A stretch of DNA of 64,000 nucleotides, from contig URZO01000012.1 of the NCBI GenBank assembly GCA_900552465.1, forward strand, positions 1 to 64,000. The letters run 5' to 3'. Position numbers and translations under genes: made by a program. The DNA comes from an uncultured Parabacteroides sp. (GTDB taxonomy: Bacteria; Bacteroidota; Bacteroidia; Bacteroidales; Tannerellaceae). Below, piece by piece: positions 61,113 through 64,000 of this stretch (position 1 is its first letter; each line of letters starts with the position of its first letter). Below the pieces are notes generated by a model. It did not search any database. It saw nothing but the letters and a program-made list of their open reading frames with translations, and had not been told where the DNA came from.

Positions 61113-61682
61113 CTAATTTGATAAAACGAATATACAACAAACAAAGGATAGATAAAGGACTTTGCGAAGAATGGCAAGGGCGGCGGTCAGGTGGTTTTCC
61201 ACTGTCCGTTTACTGATATCAAGGCGCGTGGCGATTTCGTCATTAGACAAACCTTCCTCACGGCTCATCCGGTAGATTTTGCTTCGCTGGGGAGACATTT
61301 GATCGACCGTACGGTTAATGATCGATTGCAGTTCGCGAACGAACAAGGCTTCTTCCTCTGATTCGGCCGGAGAGGCTTCCTGCAGGTATTCGTTCGTATA
61401 TTTTTCCGATACAATGAGACGGTCGAAGTAGTCGTACACGGTAAAACGCGCCATCTGGAACAGGTAGGAGGAGAAAGAGCGGACATTTTTAAGTTTTTCG
61501 CGGTCTTTCCATAACGAGAGAAACAAATCCTGCGCCATATCGCGGCTGACTTCCTTGTCGTGCGTCAGGCCGACAAGGAAATTTACCAACCGGGGCTGGT
61601 ACTGGAAAAATAGGTGTTCGAATGCACCAACGTTCCCTGCTGCGATCTCCTTCAGGTAGTTTTGCTCTTCCGGTAATTCCAT
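61113..61682 (-). CDS. ECF-type RNA polymerase sigma factor
   Basis: From the ATG at 61682 the protein has 189 residues. Region 2 (VGAFEHLFFQYQPRLVNFLVGLTHDKEVSRDMAQDLFLSLWKDREKLKNVRSFSSYLFQMARFTVYDYF, about residues 17-86) and region 4 (MSPQRSKIYRMSREEGLSNDEIATRLDISKRTVENHLTAALAILRK, about 132-178) are clear, matching the Bacteroides SusC-linked ECF family. These usually have a FecR-type anti-sigma gene next door; here the next gene, 8 bases on, is the recombinase and no anti-sigma is visible. The longer frame to 61778 lacks similarity. Confidence 0.92.
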   Translation of the reverse strand: MELPEEQNYLKEIAAGNVGAFEHLFFQYQPRLVNFLVGLTHDKEVSRDMAQDLFLSLWKDREKLKNVRSFSSYLFQMARFTVYDYFDRLIVSEKYTNEYLQEASPAESEEEALFVRELQSIINRTVDQMSPQRSKIYRMSREEGLSNDEIATRLDISKRTVENHLTAALAILRKVLYLSFVCCIFVLSN

Positions 61683-61726
61683 AATAAATGCGAAGTAGCG
61701 AAAAATATCAGAATAATCAAAACAAA

Positions 61727-61767
61727 AGCCTGTTATTCCTACACTCGAAACATAGGAATAACAGGCT
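61727..61767 (-). terminator. Intrinsic terminator after the GH65-like gene
   Basis: A perfect 15-bp stem (61767-61753 with 61741-61727 on the minus strand, 11-nt loop) is followed by a T-rich stretch. It separates the susD-glycosidase transcript from the sigma factor gene. Confidence 0.85.
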
Positions 61768-61806
61768 GGAAAAATCACTTATTAAGGAAAGACACTCAAG
61801 TCAAAG

Positions 61807-63903
61807 TCAAGGCATCCGGACAAATCCCTCGGCCTTTACTTTCCAGGTCTCATCTTTCGGGAAGCCCGGAAAATCGCCTGTAGAGCCGTCCCATCCTCCG
61901 GCCATCATTGCTATTGCAGTCAGCAACGCTCCATTGGAGGGGAAATAAGGGAATGGACCTCCGGTTGCCAATCCATGTTCGTCAAACTGGAAATTTGGCG
62001 AAGAATGTAACAAATAATCAAGCGCCAAGGCCGGCTTGCCATTCCGGGCAGCCGCCATTGCCAGCATAGGAAAATCCCATCCCCATACATGATTAAAATT
62101 CCATACGGCAGAGACCTTATCCAATGTATGCACAAAGATATCCCTGTCAACCCCATCTCCCGGCAACATACCCGAAGTCCCTATTAATGCAGGATGTTCA
62201 AATGTATATTTAGTCCACATATCGGGAATATCCTCATAAGTCGTGTAAACGCCGTCTTTTACCGGTAAGGGAGATAACTTGTCCTCCACATCTTTCCACT
62301 TCTTCTCTACCGGTAATGACATACGCTTGCGCCATGTCTGGGCAACACGCAGACCGAAACGCCAATATCCTAACTCAAAAGCCGGATTAACCGTTTGCAT
62401 AGGATCCGTATTCTCCGAAACGATAAATACCGGAGGTCCTAATACATAACGATTCTTCTGCTTGTCGTAATGGACAAAGTCTGCCATGAAATCGGCCGTT
62501 TCAAACACGACATCGCGCCATTTCTCCAAGGTCTCTGCTGTTGGATGCAACCGGTAATCCAATTCTGCAAAATAAATAGGATGGGGTTGCTGCCAGAGTA
62601 ACGTGGCATGGATAATATGAGGCCAATCCCGGTCAAAACCGGCCGTACACTTAGGCCAGCGAGCACCTTTATACCCCTGCTTCCGGGCTCTTTCACGGGA
62701 AGTCGGTAAAAAATCCTTGTATACATGCAGGCTTTTATCCAGCAAATCCCAACGATCCCATAGAGCATAATGCACCCCATGCCACCAGATCATCTCAAAA
62801 TGAAAACGGCCATACCATCCATTATTGAGCAACCCGCTTTCCTGCGGAGGCAGTGAGCCGGCTTCGTTTACACGCATAACATATTGAGACAGGACAATCC
62901 TTCTCTCCAGTTCTTTCCAACGAGGGTCCGAACTCTCCGACAAATCGATAGCGGCTCCTGAATTCCAGAACCTCTCCCAAGCCCTGATGCTTGCCTCAAA
63001 CACATTCTCATCCAAAGAGGTTCCTTCTTCCTCCTGCGTGAACAGACAGGTAAAATCGAGTTTATCCGTATCAGAAGGCCTAAGTTCGAAATAATGGGGA
63101 TTCTCTTGAGTGGCCGGAGAGAACTGTGCCGGAGACTTCCATCGCAGGATAGTCGAATAATGGGTATCATCCATTTCCCGGGAGATCCGGACAGACTGCC
63201 CGGTTTGCTTCTTTACCGAGGAATGATGTTTTTCCGGTTGATCATATACTCCGACATAGGCAGCGCCCTGATTCCTGTCCGCATACGGGAAATTAATAAA
63301 CACGGAAAGTCTTCCTTTCCGTATCAAATCACTTTTCACTTCCACCCCGATCATATCCAAATCCGGGTGACAGGCCGTTCTCACGACTACAGGTATGCCA
63401 TCCAACTCAAAGCGGCTCGTAATAATGCCCTTCCACAGGTCTGTTTCCTGAACGGCGTTCCGTATGTCATCAGGACCGGCCTCCGTCCCGTCAGACAATA
63501 ACAATTTCAAACCGATACGTCCCAAATTGAAACGATGCGGATTTGCGGCCAGCCAGGCGGAAAGCTCCGGTTGGTCAGGGTTAGGCAAGTCATAATCGAC
63601 TTGCCTTCCATACGTATTTATCGGGCCCTGCCTGTAATCCTTATCAGACATACCTTCGGGCAACGGAAAGCTATGCCAGCTCCATTGCGCCATCGTATTA
63701 AACGGAACAAATGTTTGCAGCCCGGTAATATCCACTCCAAAAGCAAACTCTCCATTTCCCACCTGGGCCGGACTCTGTGGATTCGTTTTTGTCGTAACAA
63801 CCTTGTGCCTGTCAACCACCGCTTTCCGATCGATACGAGATTGGGCCTTCACGGATAAGGAAACCAGCAATACAGGGAACAAAATATAAATCAAATGCTT
63901 CAT
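61807..63903 (-). CDS. Secreted six-hairpin glycoside hydrolase, GH65/GH95-like
   Basis: From the ATG at 63903 the protein has 698 residues with signal peptide (MKHLIYILFPVLLVSLSVKA). The N-terminal half (about residues 25-290) is a beta-sandwich like GH65/GH95 N domains (NPQSPAQVGNGEFAFGVDITGLQTFVPFNTMAQWSWH). The C-terminal half is an alpha-alpha barrel (FHFEMIWWHGVHYALWDRWDLLDKSLHVYKDFLP and YKGARWPKCTAG), similar to GH65 in layout. Which Glu/Asp act in catalysis cannot be fixed by eye. It starts 17 bp after a partial susD on the same strand, so it belongs to a polysaccharide utilisation locus lying mostly to the right. The longer start at 63948 overlaps susD and is rejected. Confidence 0.68.
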   Translation of the reverse strand: MKHLIYILFPVLLVSLSVKAQSRIDRKAVVDRHKVVTTKTNPQSPAQVGNGEFAFGVDITGLQTFVPFNTMAQWSWHSFPLPEGMSDKDYRQGPINTYGRQVDYDLPNPDQPELSAWLAANPHRFNLGRIGLKLLLSDGTEAGPDDIRNAVQETDLWKGIITSRFELDGIPVVVRTACHPDLDMIGVEVKSDLIRKGRLSVFINFPYADRNQGAAYVGVYDQPEKHHSSVKKQTGQSVRISREMDDTHYSTILRWKSPAQFSPATQENPHYFELRPSDTDKLDFTCLFTQEEEGTSLDENVFEASIRAWERFWNSGAAIDLSESSDPRWKELERRIVLSQYVMRVNEAGSLPPQESGLLNNGWYGRFHFEMIWWHGVHYALWDRWDLLDKSLHVYKDFLPTSRERARKQGYKGARWPKCTAGFDRDWPHIIHATLLWQQPHPIYFAELDYRLHPTAETLEKWRDVVFETADFMADFVHYDKQKNRYVLGPPVFIVSENTDPMQTVNPAFELGYWRFGLRVAQTWRKRMSLPVEKKWKDVEDKLSPLPVKDGVYTTYEDIPDMWTKYTFEHPALIGTSGMLPGDGVDRDIFVHTLDKVSAVWNFNHVWGWDFPMLAMAAARNGKPALALDYLLHSSPNFQFDEHGLATGGPFPYFPSNGALLTAIAMMAGGWDGSTGDFPGFPKDETWKVKAEGFVRMP

Positions 63904-63920
63904 CTTATAACGATTGAATA

Positions 63921-64000
63921 TTAATATCCCGGATTTTGAACCAAACATCCTTTACTCTTATCCACCTCCGCACGAGGAATGGGAAGTAAATAATGCTGAT
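63921..64000 (-). CDS. SusD-family lipoprotein, C-terminal end only
   Basis: The 26 visible residues end in YLLPIPRAEVDKSKGCLVQNPGY, the typical SusD C-terminal form (LxPIPxxEixxN...QNPGY), with stop TAA at 63921-63923. The rest is beyond the window. It is the upstream neighbour of the glycosidase gene, 17 bp away, and a SusC gene probably lies further right. Confidence 0.85.
   Translation of the reverse strand, partial: QHYLLPIPRAEVDKSKGCLVQNPGY

Overview
This window is two unrelated genomes joined at about position 5770. Bases 1-5769 are GC-rich DNA with Gram-positive style TTGACA/TATAAT promoters and strong ribosome binding sites. Their genes (a lysine-fermentation ammonia-lyase, IlvD, a DUF975 membrane protein and an OmpR-type two-component system) fit a clostridial gut anaerobe, possibly of the Oscillospiraceae (inference). 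From 5771 onward the DNA has moderate GC, weak ribosome binding sites, Bacteroidota-type -7 boxes (TAnnTTTG), SusC/SusD pairs, a type IX secretion sortase (PorU) and DUF6383/DUF4469 proteins. This part fits Parabacteroides or a close relative. The join cuts greA inside its coding sequence and looks like an assembly chimera.

Layout of the Bacteroidota part: truncated greA, a thioredoxin-fold lipoprotein and pnp (5.8-10 kb); a SusC/SusD pair behind a long leader with paired inverted repeats (10-15.3 kb); fumarase, then a rex-FAH-porU operon (15.4-21.9 kb); a DUF1016 nuclease-like gene; a 997-residue DUF6383 surface protein behind a probable invertible promoter (23.4-26.7 kb); a housekeeping run of pepD, a flippase-like protein, rsmA, mgtE, lrgAB, efp, radC, a DUF59 gene and lpxH (27.3-35.9 kb); a glycosidase, ackA/pta, cdaA/folP and murF (36-43.6 kb); DUF6078 and DUF2339 genes and a GH43-GH51 arabinofuranosidase gene broken by an in-frame TAG (43.7-49.4 kb); a PfkB kinase; a three-gene surface operon (DUF4469 HU-like protein plus two proteins of more than 1300 residues) read leftward from a probable invertible promoter beside a tyrosine recombinase gene (50.6-61.1 kb); then an ECF sigma factor, a six-hairpin glycosidase and the end of a susD gene at the right edge.

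The most interesting theme is surface phase variation. Three segments upstream of surface-protein genes are bounded by inverted repeats, and each pair has a different core sequence: 10270-10478 (SusC/SusD), 26493-26724 (DUF6383 protein) and 59714-60154 (DUF4469/surface operon). In the last two, a recognisable promoter lies inside the segment and points away from the surface gene, so this contig appears to show the OFF state of both. The recombinase beside the third segment has Cys where a catalytic Arg is expected, which may mean that switch is locked. PorU in the same window is the sortase that would anchor type IX cargo, and the large surface proteins end in domains resembling type IX sorting signals.
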